64,000 nucleotides of DNA, taken from assembly GCA_030849945.1 (NCBI GenBank), contig JAVDKK010000002.1, forward strand, positions 923,529-987,528, written 5' to 3'. Both the position numbers and the translations under genes were made by a program. Of the stretch, positions 16,321-26,354 are shown in pieces; position 1 is the first letter of the stretch; the number at the start of each line of letters is the position of its first letter. The DNA is from Schauerella fraxinea. Lineage in GTDB: Bacteria > Pseudomonadota > Gammaproteobacteria > Burkholderiales > Burkholderiaceae_B. The notes beneath the pieces are model-generated. The model was not told where the DNA came from and made no database searches. It was given only the letters and a program-made list of their open reading frames with translations.

Positions 16321-19300
16321 ATGACCCCCTTGCGCGCAACGGACGCCTCCTGGGCCGACTTCCACCCGGCAGTCGCAGCCTGGCTCAGCCGCGCGTTCCC
16401 GCGCCCCACGCCGGCCCAGGCGCAAGCGTGGCCGCTGATCCGCGCGGGCCGGTCCACGCTGATCGCCGCGCCTACCGGCTCCGGTAAAACGCTGACCGCT
16501 TTCATGGCCGCCATCGACGAACTGGTGCGCGCGGCATTGGCGAGCGACGACGGGCTGCCGGACACGACCACCGTGGTGTATGTGTCGCCGCTCAAAGCGT
16601 TGTCCAACGATATCCAGGTCAACCTGGAGACACCGCTTGCGGGGATCGGCCGGGCCCTCGCAGACATGGGCTTGCGCGACCCCGGCATCCGCACTGCCGT
16701 GCGCACCGGCGACACGCCGCAAAGTGCGCGTCAGGCCATGCGCAAGCGCCCGCCCCATATCCTCGTCACCACGCCGGAGTCGCTGTATGTGCTGCTGGGA
16801 TCGGATAGCGGCCGCGCGATGCTCGCGCACGTGCGCACCGTGATCGTCGACGAAATTCATGCGGTCGCCGCCAGCAAACGGGGCAGCCATCTGGCGTTGA
16901 GTCTCGCGCGGCTGGATGCCTTGTGCGACCGTGCACCCACGCGCGTGGGCCTGTCGGCCACGCAAAAGCCGCTGGACGCAGTGGCGCGGTTTCTCGTCGG
17001 CACCGGTCGCGACTGTGCCATTGTGGATGTGGGTCATGTGCGCGATCGCGATCTTGCGATCGAATTGCCGCCGGTCCCGCTCGAAGCGGTGATGCCCAAC
17101 GAGGTGTGGGAGCGGGTCTACGACCGCATGGCTGAATTGACCGTCATGCACCGCACTACCCTCGTCTTCGTCAATACCCGCCGCATGGCGGAGCGGCTGG
17201 CGCGCCATCTGGCCGACCGTCTGGGACCTGAGGGCGTGGCCGCCCATCACGGCAGTCTCGCCAAGGAGTACCGGTTGGATGCCGAACAGCGGCTCAAACG
17301 GGGCGACCTTCGGGTGCTCGTGGCCACGGCGTCGCTGGAGCTCGGCATCGACATCGGCGACGTCGAACTCGTGTGCCAGGTGGGGTCGCCGCGCAGCATT
17401 GCCGCGTTCCTGCAGCGCGTGGGGCGCTCGGGTCACCATGTGGGCGGCACGCCCAAGGGACGGCTCTTTCCCACGTCGCGCGACGATCTGCTCGAATGCA
17501 CCGCGCTGCTCGACTGCATCCGTCGCGACGAGCTCGACCTGCTGCGTATTCCCGTGGCGCCACTGGATGTGCTGGCTCAACACATCGTCGCCGAAGTCGC
17601 CAGCCGCGAATGGCATGAAGACGCGCTCTTCGGGTGCGTGCGAGCGGCTGCGCCGTTCGCCGCGCTGCCGCGCGAGAAATTCGATGGCGTGCTGCGGATG
17701 CTGGCGGAAGGTCACACGGGCCGCAACGGCGTGCGCGGCTCGTATATCCACCGAGATAGTGTTTCCGGCATGGTGCGTGGCAAACGCAATGGCAAGCTCA
17801 CGGCAGTGACCTCTGGCGGCACGATCCCGGACAACGCCGACTTCACCGTGCTGATGGAGCCGCAAGGACTCACGGTGGGCACGGTGAACGAAGACTTTGC
17901 CGTGGAAAGCCTGGCCGGCGATGTGTTCCAGCTCGGCAACACGGCCTATCGCATTCTGAAGATCGAGGGCGGCAAGGTTCGCGTGGAAGATGCGCAAGGC
18001 GCCGCACCCAATATCCCGTTCTGGCTGGGCGAGGCGCCCGGCCGCAGCGATGCCTTGTCGGCGGGCGTATCGCGGTTGCTCGAAACGTTGGACCAATGTC
18101 TGGCCGCCGATCGCGACACCGCCATGGCCTGGCTCGTCGACGAGGTGGGCACCGGCGAGCCCGCCGCGCTGCAGATCGTCGATTACCTGAGCCGCACCCG
18201 TGCCGCCCTCGGTGCCCTGCCCTCGCAGAACACATTAATCATGGAACGTTTTTTCGACGAAACGGGCGGCACACAGTTGGTGTTGCACCTGCCTTTCGGC
18301 AGCCGCGTCAATCGCGCCTGGGGCTTGGCGCTGCGCAAACGCTTTTGCCGCAAGTTCAACGTCGAGTTGCAGGCGGCCGCCACCGAAGACGCCGTCGTGC
18401 TGTCGCTCTCGCAATCCCATAGTTTTGCGCTCGACGAGGTGTGGCGTTATCTGCATGCAACCAGTGCCGAGCGGGTGTTGATCCAGGCGGTGCTCGATGC
18501 GCCGATGTTCAATTTGCGCTGGCGCTGGAACGCGACCACCGCACTGGCCTTGCCGCGCTACGCCGGCGGCCGCAAAGTCGCGCCGCAACTGCAACGCATG
18601 AAGAGCGACGATCTGCTCGCGGCCGTCTTTCCCGACCAGGCGGCCTGCCTGGAGAACGTGGTGGGCGAACGCGAATTGCCCGATCACCCTCTGGTCGAAC
18701 AGACGCTGGACGATTGTCTGCATGACGCCATGGACAGCACGACATGGCTGGCGATACTGCGCCGGATCCACACGGGCGACGTGCGGTTGATCGCACGCGA
18801 CCTGACCGCACCATCGCCGCTCGCCATGGAAATTCTCAACGCCCGTCCCTACGCGTTTCTCGACGATGCGCCTTTGGAGGAGCGGCGCACGCAAGCCGTT
18901 GCCAATCGACGTTGGCGCACGGCCGATTCAGCCGACGACCTGGGCGCATTGAACGCTGATGCGATTGCGAGCGTGGCCGACGAGGCGTGGCCGCAGGCGC
19001 GCGACACCGACGAGCTGCATGAGGCCTTGATGGGGTTGGCGGCGATCACGGTTGACGAAGCCAGCGTCGCGCCCGAATGGCTCGACGGCTTGCAACAGCT
19101 TGCCGAGCAACGGCGCGCCACGCGGGTGGGCGACCTGTGGGTCGCGGTCGAACGCGTGCCGCTGTGGCAGGCGTTGCGGCCCGATACGCCGATGACGCCG
19201 GCACTGACCGTACCCGCCTCGCACCGGGCGCCATGGACCCGTGACGATGCGCGCATTGAGGTACTGCGCGCACGGTTGACCGGCTTTGGCCCACAAACGG

Positions 19301-20631
19301 TCACCGCCATTGCGCAACCCTTAGGGTTATCAGACGCGGAGGTGACCACAGCATTGCAGCGGCTCGAGGTCGACGGCTATGTCATGCGAGGCCGCTTCAC
19401 CCCCGGCGCGCACGATGAAGAATGGTGCGAGCGTCATTTGCTCGCGCGCATCCATCGCTACACGATCCGGCATCTGCGGCGCGAAATCGAGCCCGTTACG
19501 CTGCAGGACTTCATGCGTTTCCTCTTCGACTGGCAGCATGTGAACCCCGCTGCGCGCCTGCAAGGCGCCGACACCTTGCCGCTCGTCGTCGCGCAACTCG
19601 AGGGCTATGAAGCGCCCGCTGGCGCCTGGGAAGCACAACTGTTGCGCACGCGGGTGACCGACTACGCCGAGCCGTGGTTGGACGATCTGTGCCGCGCGGG
19701 CAAAGTGATCTGGACGCGTCTCGGACGACAAGCCCGTTCCGGCACGGGCCCCGTTCGGGCCACCCCGATCGCACTTCTGCCGCGGCGCCATCTGGCGCCC
19801 TGGCAGGCCTTGCCCACTCGCGGCGACGCCCCCGCGATAACGCCGCGCGCCCAGCGCGTATTCGACGTGCTCACGCGCGAAGGCGCGCTTTTCTTCGATG
19901 AGATTCTCGACGCCGTACCCATGCTCGGTACCGAACTGGAAGAGGCGCTTGGCGAACTTGTCGCACTCGGCTGGATCAACACCGATAGTTTTGCCGGCCT
20001 GCGGGCGTTGATCCTGCCTGCGGGCAAGCGCTCCCGGCCGGGTAAATTTCGGCGCCGCGGCGGCTCGCCCGCGCCCAGCATCGATGATGCCGGGCGCTGG
20101 GCGGTCGTACGCCGTCCCCTGTCAGGCGACGATGGCGTGGCGGCTGCGGTGTCCAACCGGCGGCCGGCAACCGACCCCAAGGCGCTGGAACACATCGTTC
20201 ACGTGCTGCTGCGTCGCTACGGCGTCGTCTTCTGGCGGATGCTGGCGCGCGAACCGGACTGGTTGCCACCCTGGCGCGAGCTCTTGCCGGTCCTGCACCG
20301 GCTCGAGGCGCGCGGCGAGATCCGGGGCGGGCGCTTTGTGGCGGGGCTTTCCGGCGAACAATTTGCGCTGCCGGAAGCGATTCCACTGTTGCGTGAAATC
20401 CGGCGTCAGCCTAAAGACGACAGCTTCGTGCGCGTGTCCGGCGTCGATCCGCTCAACCTGATCGGCACGTTGTTACCTGGGGACAAAGTGCCTGCGCTTA
20501 CCGCCAATCGCCTGGTGTATCTGGACGGCGTGCCGGTGGGCACCCTGGTGGCCGATGACGTTCGCATGCTCATGCCGCTTGCGCCTGAACAGCTTCAACG
20601 GGCACGGGAATTGTTGTTGGGCCTGCGTTAA
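16321..20631 (+). CDS. lhr: Lhr-family ATP-dependent superfamily 2 helicase
   Basis: A 1436-aa large helicase. ATG 16321 is preferred over an upstream in-frame TTG because homology begins at WADFHPAVAAWLSRAFP. SF2 motifs in order: APTGSGKT (Walker A), YVSPLKALSND, TTPESLYVLL, VDEIHAV (DEIH box), GLSATQ, VFVNTRR, TASLELGIDIGDV and QRVGRSGHH. The Lhr-core winged helix and HGSLAKEYR block follow, and a long C-terminal half is made of winged-helix repeats. E. coli Lhr is ~1540 aa, so this is the long form. Lhr proteins take part in DNA repair, and the C-terminal part of E. coli Lhr has been reported as a uracil-DNA glycosylase. No partner gene adjoins. Confidence 0.92.
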   Translation: MTPLRATDASWADFHPAVAAWLSRAFPRPTPAQAQAWPLIRAGRSTLIAAPTGSGKTLTAFMAAIDELVRAALASDDGLPDTTTVVYVSPLKALSNDIQVNLETPLAGIGRALADMGLRDPGIRTAVRTGDTPQSARQAMRKRPPHILVTTPESLYVLLGSDSGRAMLAHVRTVIVDEIHAVAASKRGSHLALSLARLDALCDRAPTRVGLSATQKPLDAVARFLVGTGRDCAIVDVGHVRDRDLAIELPPVPLEAVMPNEVWERVYDRMAELTVMHRTTLVFVNTRRMAERLARHLADRLGPEGVAAHHGSLAKEYRLDAEQRLKRGDLRVLVATASLELGIDIGDVELVCQVGSPRSIAAFLQRVGRSGHHVGGTPKGRLFPTSRDDLLECTALLDCIRRDELDLLRIPVAPLDVLAQHIVAEVASREWHEDALFGCVRAAAPFAALPREKFDGVLRMLAEGHTGRNGVRGSYIHRDSVSGMVRGKRNGKLTAVTSGGTIPDNADFTVLMEPQGLTVGTVNEDFAVESLAGDVFQLGNTAYRILKIEGGKVRVEDAQGAAPNIPFWLGEAPGRSDALSAGVSRLLETLDQCLAADRDTAMAWLVDEVGTGEPAALQIVDYLSRTRAALGALPSQNTLIMERFFDETGGTQLVLHLPFGSRVNRAWGLALRKRFCRKFNVELQAAATEDAVVLSLSQSHSFALDEVWRYLHATSAERVLIQAVLDAPMFNLRWRWNATTALALPRYAGGRKVAPQLQRMKSDDLLAAVFPDQAACLENVVGERELPDHPLVEQTLDDCLHDAMDSTTWLAILRRIHTGDVRLIARDLTAPSPLAMEILNARPYAFLDDAPLEERRTQAVANRRWRTADSADDLGALNADAIASVADEAWPQARDTDELHEALMGLAAITVDEASVAPEWLDGLQQLAEQRRATRVGDLWVAVERVPLWQALRPDTPMTPALTVPASHRAPWTRDDARIEVLRARLTGFGPQTVTAIAQPLGLSDAEVTTALQRLEVDGYVMRGRFTPGAHDEEWCERHLLARIHRYTIRHLRREIEPVTLQDFMRFLFDWQHVNPAARLQGADTLPLVVAQLEGYEAPAGAWEAQLLRTRVTDYAEPWLDDLCRAGKVIWTRLGRQARSGTGPVRATPIALLPRRHLAPWQALPTRGDAPAITPRAQRVFDVLTREGALFFDEILDAVPMLGTELEEALGELVALGWINTDSFAGLRALILPAGKRSRPGKFRRRGGSPAPSIDDAGRWAVVRRPLSGDDGVAAAVSNRRPATDPKALEHIVHVLLRRYGVVFWRMLAREPDWLPPWRELLPVLHRLEARGEIRGGRFVAGLSGEQFALPEAIPLLREIRRQPKDDSFVRVSGVDPLNLIGTLLPGDKVPALTANRLVYLDGVPVGTLVADDVRMLMPLAPEQLQRARELLLGLR

Positions 20632-20727
20632 CGTACTCTGCGGGTACCGGTTCACGATCGAGCGCCGGGTCTCGCTTGCCGCGCGTGCGGCTCCCTCCCC
20701 TCGTCTCATTGCGTCAAGGAGTAAGCC

Positions 20728-21660
20728 GTGCCCTCTCGCCGCCGATTTCTCAACGCCGCCGCGCTCTCAGCTTGCGGCCTGATGGTGTCCTCGCCCTCCG
20801 CACTCAGTCTCGCCGCATCGGCCAACGCCACAGGCGGTTCGATGGCCACCCGCCTTATTCCGCGAACGAACGAGCGACTGCCCGTCATCGGAATGGGCAG
20901 TTCGGGCAGCTTCGAAGTGGGCGATAGCGCCGCCGATCGCGATCCGTTGCGCGATGTATTGAAGCGGTTCTTTGCCGGTGGCGGCACGTTGATCGATACG
21001 GCACCCAGCTACGGCCGAGCGGAAGCCGTGATCGGCGATCTGCTCGCCGAAGGGGGCTGGCGCGATAAAACCTTTTTGGCGACCAAACTGGGCGCCACGG
21101 GCCGGGAAGCAGGCCAAGCGCAATTTGCCGAGTCGCTGCGCCAGCTTAAAACCGACAAGGTCGAACTGCTTCAGGTGCACAATCTGGTCGACTGGAAAAC
21201 GCAATTGGCGTTGATCGACGATCTCAAGAAACAAGGCAAGACCCGCTATTCCGGCATCACGCATTACACCAAAAGCGGCCAGGATGCCTTGGCCGAGGCG
21301 GTGCAAGCCACCAAGCCCGACTTTCTGCAGATCAATTATTCGGTGATTTCACGCGGCGCCGAGAAGCGCCTGTTTCCCCTGGCGCAGGAGCTGGGCGTGG
21401 CGGTGCTGATCAATCGCGCCTTCGACGACGGGCGGCTGTTTTCTCAAGTCAAAGGCCGCGCGCTGCCGCCTTGGGCGGCCGAGGCTGGCATCACCTCATG
21501 GGCGCAGGCCTTCCTGAAATTTGCATTGAGTCGTCCCGCCGTCACGGCCGTCATTCCCGCCACGGGCAAGCCGGATCGCCAGAGCGACAACCTGCTCGCG
21601 GGCCTTGGGCCCACGTTGACCGCCGCTCAACGCCAATCGTTGATCGACATGTTCGCCTAG
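20728..21660 (+). CDS. Tat-exported aldo/keto reductase
   Basis: A 310-aa protein starting at GTG 20728 with AAGGAG 7 nt upstream. The N-terminus carries a twin-arginine signal (SRRRFLN, then a hydrophobic stretch, ANA|TG). The mature part is an AKR barrel with the tetrad visible: Asp in IDTAPSYGRAE, Tyr of SYG, Lys in LATKLG and His in LLQVHN. NAD(P)H is not normally available in the periplasm, so the electron donor or a folded-with-cofactor export is unclear. It is followed after 4 bp by a transporter gene. Family assignment firm, substrate unknown. Confidence 0.87.
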   Translation: MPSRRRFLNAAALSACGLMVSSPSALSLAASANATGGSMATRLIPRTNERLPVIGMGSSGSFEVGDSAADRDPLRDVLKRFFAGGGTLIDTAPSYGRAEAVIGDLLAEGGWRDKTFLATKLGATGREAGQAQFAESLRQLKTDKVELLQVHNLVDWKTQLALIDDLKKQGKTRYSGITHYTKSGQDALAEAVQATKPDFLQINYSVISRGAEKRLFPLAQELGVAVLINRAFDDGRLFSQVKGRALPPWAAEAGITSWAQAFLKFALSRPAVTAVIPATGKPDRQSDNLLAGLGPTLTAAQRQSLIDMFA

Positions 21661-21664
21661 CACC

Positions 21665-23029
21665 ATGGCCCGCGATCCCGACGACCGCCGACCCGCGCTG
21701 GCGCGGCTGCTCAACGTCAACAGCGACGAACTGCCCGCCGTTCTGGCAGGCCTCGTGCTGTTCTTCGTGCTGTTCACCGGCTACTTCATGTTGCGGCCGG
21801 TACGCGAAACGATGGGCGTGGCAGGCGGCGTCGATAACCTTCAATGGCTCTTCAGCGCCACCTTCCTGGCCACGCTCGTTGTGCTGCCACTTTTCGGGTG
21901 GGTGGCCTCGCGCGTGGCGCGCAAGCGCATCCTGCCCTGGACCTACGCCTTCTTCGTCGCCAACCTGCTGGCGTTCGCCGCCGGATTCGTGGCGCGTCCC
22001 GATAGCGTGTGGGCGGGTCGTGTGTTTTATGTCTGGCTCTCGGTGTTCAACATGCTGGCCATCTCGGTCGCCTGGAGCGTGCTGGCCGACGTCTTCGAAA
22101 GCCATCAGGCCAAGCGCCTTTTCGCGTTGATGGCCGGCGGCGCAAGCCTCGGCGGACTGGCGGGTCCCATTCTGGGCACCCTGCTCGTCGCCCCGTTGGG
22201 CCACGCCGGATTGCTGGTGCTCTCGGCCGTCTTTCTCGCGGCCGCGGCCTTTGCCGGCAGTTGGCTGCAGCAGTGGCGCCAGCGGCAGCCGTTGCTGGTG
22301 GGCGAAGTGCACGACGAGCGGTCACGGCCTCTGGGCGGCAATCCGTTCGCGGGCGCCACCGCGGTATTCAAGTCGCCTTATCTGCTCGGCATTTCGTTCT
22401 TCGTGATCCTTCTGGCCAGCGCCAACACCTTCCTGTATTTCGAACAAGCGCGGCTCGTCGCCGAGACCTTTCCCAGCCGCACCCAGCAAACGCAAGTGTT
22501 CGGCATCATCGATATCGTGGTGCAGAGCCTGGCCATCGTGACGCAGCTCTTTTTCACGGGGCGCATCGCGCAGCGATTGGGCGTGGGCGTGCTGCTCGTG
22601 GCCGTGCCGCTGGTGGTGGCGGTTGGCTTTTTGTGGCTGGCGCTGGCGCCTGTGTTTGCGGTGTTCGTGGTGGTGATGGTGGTGCGCCGCGCCGGCGAAT
22701 ACGCCCTCGTGCGCCCGGGGCGTGAGATGCTCTACACGGTCATTCCGCCTGAGCAGAAGTACAAGGCCAAGAACTTTATCGACACGGTCGTGTATCGCGG
22801 CGGCGACGCCATCAGCGGCTGGGCGAAGCGCCTTCTGGATGTGGTGGGTGATCACCCCGCGCTTGCCATGTTCATTGGCGCCATACTCGCCGTGGTGTGG
22901 GCGCTGACGGGCGTCTGGCTGGGCCGCAAACAAGCCGCGAACGAAGCGGCGTTGGCGCATCGAGACGGGGGCAACGCGGCAACGGCCGCGTCCCCAGCCT
23001 CATCGGCCGCTACTTCGCGCGGGCCTTGA
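21665..23029 (+). CDS. MFS / NTP-NDP-exchange-like membrane transporter
   Basis: A 454-aa integral membrane protein with ~12 hydrophobic spans. FFVLFTGYFMLRPVRETMG near the start and EYALVRPGREMLYTVIPPEQKYKAKNFIDTVVYRGGD later are typical of the bacterial carriers grouped with ADP/ATP (TlcA-like) translocases. The C-terminal tail is Ala/Ser-rich. It begins 4 bp after the Tat-aldo/keto reductase and ends overlapping the convergent EF-G gene by 20 bp. Substrate unknown. Confidence 0.75.
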   Translation: MARDPDDRRPALARLLNVNSDELPAVLAGLVLFFVLFTGYFMLRPVRETMGVAGGVDNLQWLFSATFLATLVVLPLFGWVASRVARKRILPWTYAFFVANLLAFAAGFVARPDSVWAGRVFYVWLSVFNMLAISVAWSVLADVFESHQAKRLFALMAGGASLGGLAGPILGTLLVAPLGHAGLLVLSAVFLAAAAFAGSWLQQWRQRQPLLVGEVHDERSRPLGGNPFAGATAVFKSPYLLGISFFVILLASANTFLYFEQARLVAETFPSRTQQTQVFGIIDIVVQSLAIVTQLFFTGRIAQRLGVGVLLVAVPLVVAVGFLWLALAPVFAVFVVVMVVRRAGEYALVRPGREMLYTVIPPEQKYKAKNFIDTVVYRGGDAISGWAKRLLDVVGDHPALAMFIGAILAVVWALTGVWLGRKQAANEAALAHRDGGNAATAASPASSAATSRGP

Positions 23030-25115
23030 CCACGACGTCGGCCACGTGGCTGGGCGCCTCGGCGTAATGCTTGAACTCCATGGTGTACGTGGCGCGGCCC
23101 TGTGTGAGCGACCGTAGCGAAGTGGAGTAGCCGAACATCTCGGCCAGCGGCACCTCGGCGCGCACCAGTTTGCCGCCGCCCCCAGCGATATCTTCCATGC
23201 CTTGCACCATCCCGCGGCGGGACGACAGATCGCCCATCACGTTACCCATGAAGTCTTCGGGCGTTTCCACTTCCACCGCCATCATGGGCTCGAGCAGAAT
23301 CGGCTTGGCACGTCGCATCCCTTCCTTGAACGCCATCGAACCCGCCATGCGAAAGGCGTTTTCGTTGGAATCGACGTCATGGTAAGAGCCGAAAAACAGC
23401 GTGGCCTTCACGTCCACGACCGGATATCCGCCCAAGACGCCCGCGTTCAGGGCCTCCTGAATGCCCTTGTCGACGGCGGGAATATACTCGCGCGGCACCA
23501 CGCCGCCTTTGATCGCATCGACGAATTCGTAGCCTTTACCGGCCGGCTGCGGTTCGAGCTTGAGCACCGCATGACCGTATTGACCGCGTCCGCCTGACTG
23601 CTTGACGAACTTGCCCTCCACTTCCTCGACCGTTTGCTTGATCGTTTCGCGGTAGGCCACCTGCGGTTTGCCCACCGAAGCTTCCACGCCAAATTCGCGC
23701 CTCATGCGGTCGACCAGGATCTCCAGGTGCAACTCGCCCATGCCCGAAATAATCGTCTGCCCCGACTCTTCATCGGTCTTTACGCGAAACGAAGGATCCT
23801 CCTGCGCCAGGCGGCTTAACGCCACGCCCATTTTTTCCTGATCCGCCTTCGTGCGCGGCTCGACCGCCTGCGAAATCACGGGCTCGGGAAAAATCATGCG
23901 CTCGAGAATGATGATGTGATCGGGATCGCACAGCGTATCCCCCGTGGTGGCATCTTTCAGCCCGACCGCGGCAGCAATATCGCCCGCGCGGACTTCCTTG
24001 ATCTCCTGCCGCTCATTGGCATGCATCTGCACGATGCGCCCCAGCCGCTCTTTCTTGCCTTTGACCGGGTTGTAGACCGAGTCGCCCGTGTTCACCACGC
24101 CGGAATACACGCGGAAGAAAATCAGTTGACCGACGAAAGGATCGGTCATGATCTTGAACGCCAGCGCCGAAAACGGTTCGGTATCGATGGCATGCCGTTC
24201 GGCGTGCTCATCGTCTTCGGTGTGGCCCGGGATGGCCGGCACATCCACCGGTGACGGTAGATAGTCGACCACCGCATCGAGCATCGCCTGCACGCCTTTG
24301 TTTTTGAAGGCACTGCCGCACAGCATCGGCACGATCTCGTTGGCGATCGTGCGCTTGCGCAATGCCCATTTGATTTCTTCCTCGGTCAGCGCCTCGCCCG
24401 CCAGATACTTTTCAAGCAGTTCTTCGCTCGCCTCGGCAGCCGCCTCGACCATCTTGTCGTGCCATTCCTGCGCCAGCGGCAGCAGATCGGGCGAAATCTC
24501 TTCGTACTGAAATTTCACGCCTTGGGTCGCGTCGTCCCACTTGATCGATTTCATCTTGACGAGATCGACCACGCCTTGAAAGTGATCCTCGGCGCCGACC
24601 GGAATCTGAATGGGCACCGCCACACCTTTCAAGCGCTCGGCGATCTGCCGCTGCACGCGAAAGAAATCCGCGCCCACCCGATCCATCTTGTTGACGAACG
24701 CAATGCGCGGCACCTTGTACTTATTGGCTTGGCGCCACACCGTTTCGGATTGCGGCTGCACGCCACCCACCGAGTCGTAAACCATACAGGCACCGTCGAG
24801 CACCCGCATCGAGCGTTCGACCTCGATCGTGAAATCCACGTGCCCCGGCGTATCGATGATGTTGATGCGGTGTTCGGGATACGTGCCGCCCATCCCTTTC
24901 CAGAACGCCGTGGTGGCCGCCGATGTGATCGTGATCCCGCGTTCCTGCTCCTGCTCCATCCAATCCATCGTGGCGGCACCGTCATGCACTTCGCCGATTT
25001 TGTGGCTCACCCCGGTGTAGAACAAAATGCGTTCCGTGGTGGTGGTCTTGCCGGCGTCGATGTGGGCGCTGATACCGATATTGCGATAGCGCTCGATGGG
25101 TGTCTTCCGGGCCAT
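23010..25115 (-). CDS. fusA: Translation elongation factor G (stand-alone copy)
   Basis: A 701-aa ribosomal translocation GTPase with all G motifs: AHIDAGKTTTTERI (G1), GITITSAATT (G2), DTPGHVDFT (G3), NKMDR (G4) and GSAFKN (G5). It is followed by domains II-V. ATG 25115 has AAGGAG 7 nt upstream. It is not flanked by rpsL/rpsG/tuf, so it is likely the second EF-G found in many Burkholderiales. Its 3' end overlaps the convergent transporter gene by 20 bp. Confidence 0.95.
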   Translation of the reverse strand: MARKTPIERYRNIGISAHIDAGKTTTTERILFYTGVSHKIGEVHDGAATMDWMEQEQERGITITSAATTAFWKGMGGTYPEHRINIIDTPGHVDFTIEVERSMRVLDGACMVYDSVGGVQPQSETVWRQANKYKVPRIAFVNKMDRVGADFFRVQRQIAERLKGVAVPIQIPVGAEDHFQGVVDLVKMKSIKWDDATQGVKFQYEEISPDLLPLAQEWHDKMVEAAAEASEELLEKYLAGEALTEEEIKWALRKRTIANEIVPMLCGSAFKNKGVQAMLDAVVDYLPSPVDVPAIPGHTEDDEHAERHAIDTEPFSALAFKIMTDPFVGQLIFFRVYSGVVNTGDSVYNPVKGKKERLGRIVQMHANERQEIKEVRAGDIAAAVGLKDATTGDTLCDPDHIIILERMIFPEPVISQAVEPRTKADQEKMGVALSRLAQEDPSFRVKTDEESGQTIISGMGELHLEILVDRMRREFGVEASVGKPQVAYRETIKQTVEEVEGKFVKQSGGRGQYGHAVLKLEPQPAGKGYEFVDAIKGGVVPREYIPAVDKGIQEALNAGVLGGYPVVDVKATLFFGSYHDVDSNENAFRMAGSMAFKEGMRRAKPILLEPMMAVEVETPEDFMGNVMGDLSSRRGMVQGMEDIAGGGGKLVRAEVPLAEMFGYSTSLRSLTQGRATYTMEFKHYAEAPSHVADVVVKARAK

Positions 25116-25235
25116 GAGGATCTCCTTGAGTGGCCTGCAGGGTGGGGAAAGAATGTGAGTGCCACGATACTCCCACTGCCGTCGCATCCCTACCGAATCC
25201 TGCTCGGCGGTAGGGTTTTCATAGGGAGAATAAAA

Positions 25236-25264
25236 AAACGCCCGGCACGTGATGCCGGGCGTTT
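25236..25264 (-). terminator. Rho-independent terminator of the tetronate operon
   Basis: Perfect 12-bp stem AAACGCCCGGCA / TGCCGGGCGTTT with a 5-nt loop, followed on the minus strand by a run of T. It lies ~85 bp beyond the denD stop and ends the 25.3-32.4 kb operon. Confidence 0.88.
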
Positions 25265-25346
25265 CTGGATGACTACGCCCCCGCTTTTCGGCGGGGGACT
25301 GCGTTCAAGTGTGCGCGATCGAAGGCTCAGCCTCGCGCGACAGCAC

Positions 25347-26342
25347 TCACTGCGCCTTGATGGCTTGCGGGTTGTCTTGCATGTACTGGCGCACCACGCT
25401 GCGGAAATCCGCATCGGGCTTCAGGCCCAGCTTGAGGCTGCGGCCCTGTTCGAAGCGTGCGGGCCAACCGCCCACGATGGCTGCCACCGCGGCGTTGGGC
25501 TCGAACGAGACCAGCGCGCGTGCGGCCTCGCCGCCTTCGGCCTGCAACGCATCCAGCATCTCCTGCACGCTGACGGTCAATGCAGGCAGGTTCAACGCCG
25601 TGCGGCCGCCAAAATCTTCACGGCTCGCTTCGAATACAGCGATCAACCCGTCGATGGTGGATGCGGGCGATGCCAGCGCGACCTGCGTGTCGACCGACAC
25701 CGGGCACACCGATGCCACGCCGGCCAGCGGCTCGCGCAGGATGCCCGACAAAAAGCTCGACGCCGCGCCGTTGGGACGACCGGGACGCACCGACACCGTC
25801 ATCAAGCGGGCCGTGCGGCCGTCGATATGCCCCTTGCGGGTGTAATCCGCCACCAACTGCTCGATGATGAATTTGTGAATGCCGTACGACGATTGCGGCG
25901 TGGGCAAGGTGTTGTCGCGCACGACATCCGGCAACGGCAAGGCGGCATCGCTGCCGAATACCGCCACCGAACTGGCGAACACGAATCGTGCCGGCGTGCC
26001 GCCCGCTGCAGTGTGCGCCCGCAAGGCATCCAGCAAGGCGCGCGACGTATCCAGGTTGGACCGCAAACCCAGATCGAAGTCCGACTCGCACTCGGCCGAC
26101 ACGGCCGAGGCCAGGTGGAACACGCCATCGAACCCTTCCCGGCCCAACTCGGCGGCCTGCTCCAGCAATGCGCCTGTGCGGCCTTGAATGCGGGCATCGG
26201 CGGCCAGATCGGCGGGCGGCGCGACCAGGTCGGCCAACACGATGGTGTCGATCGGCTTACCGGCCAGTGTCTTGCGGGCCAGCAACATACGGGCCAGACG
26301 GGCCCCCAGGAAACCGGCACCGCCGGTGATAAGTAGCTTCAT
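25347..26342 (-). CDS. denD: D-erythronate dehydrogenase (NAD-dependent SDR)
   Basis: A 331-aa extended SDR. LLITGGAGFLGARLARMLL binds NAD, FHLASAVSAECESDFDLG and the catalytic YGIHK follow, then SVRPGRPNGAASSFLSGI. This profile is that of DenD, which oxidises D-erythronate at C2 to 2-oxo-tetronate. The same cluster holds the isomerase, kinase and decarboxylase that handle the product. It is the last gene of the operon, 12 bp after the MFS transporter stop, with a strong terminator behind it. Confidence 0.88.
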   Translation of the reverse strand: MKLLITGGAGFLGARLARMLLARKTLAGKPIDTIVLADLVAPPADLAADARIQGRTGALLEQAAELGREGFDGVFHLASAVSAECESDFDLGLRSNLDTSRALLDALRAHTAAGGTPARFVFASSVAVFGSDAALPLPDVVRDNTLPTPQSSYGIHKFIIEQLVADYTRKGHIDGRTARLMTVSVRPGRPNGAASSFLSGILREPLAGVASVCPVSVDTQVALASPASTIDGLIAVFEASREDFGGRTALNLPALTVSVQEMLDALQAEGGEAARALVSFEPNAAVAAIVGGWPARFEQGRSLKLGLKPDADFRSVVRQYMQDNPQAIKAQ

Positions 26343-26354
26343 GGAAATATCCTT

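Noticed and set aside
16261..18096. 611-aa minus-strand frame opposite lhr
   Set aside because: Antisense of conserved helicase motifs; no recognisable family.
24459..26336. 625-aa plus-strand frame across the fusA start and denD
   Set aside because: Spans two well-identified minus-strand genes and their terminator; no domain visible.
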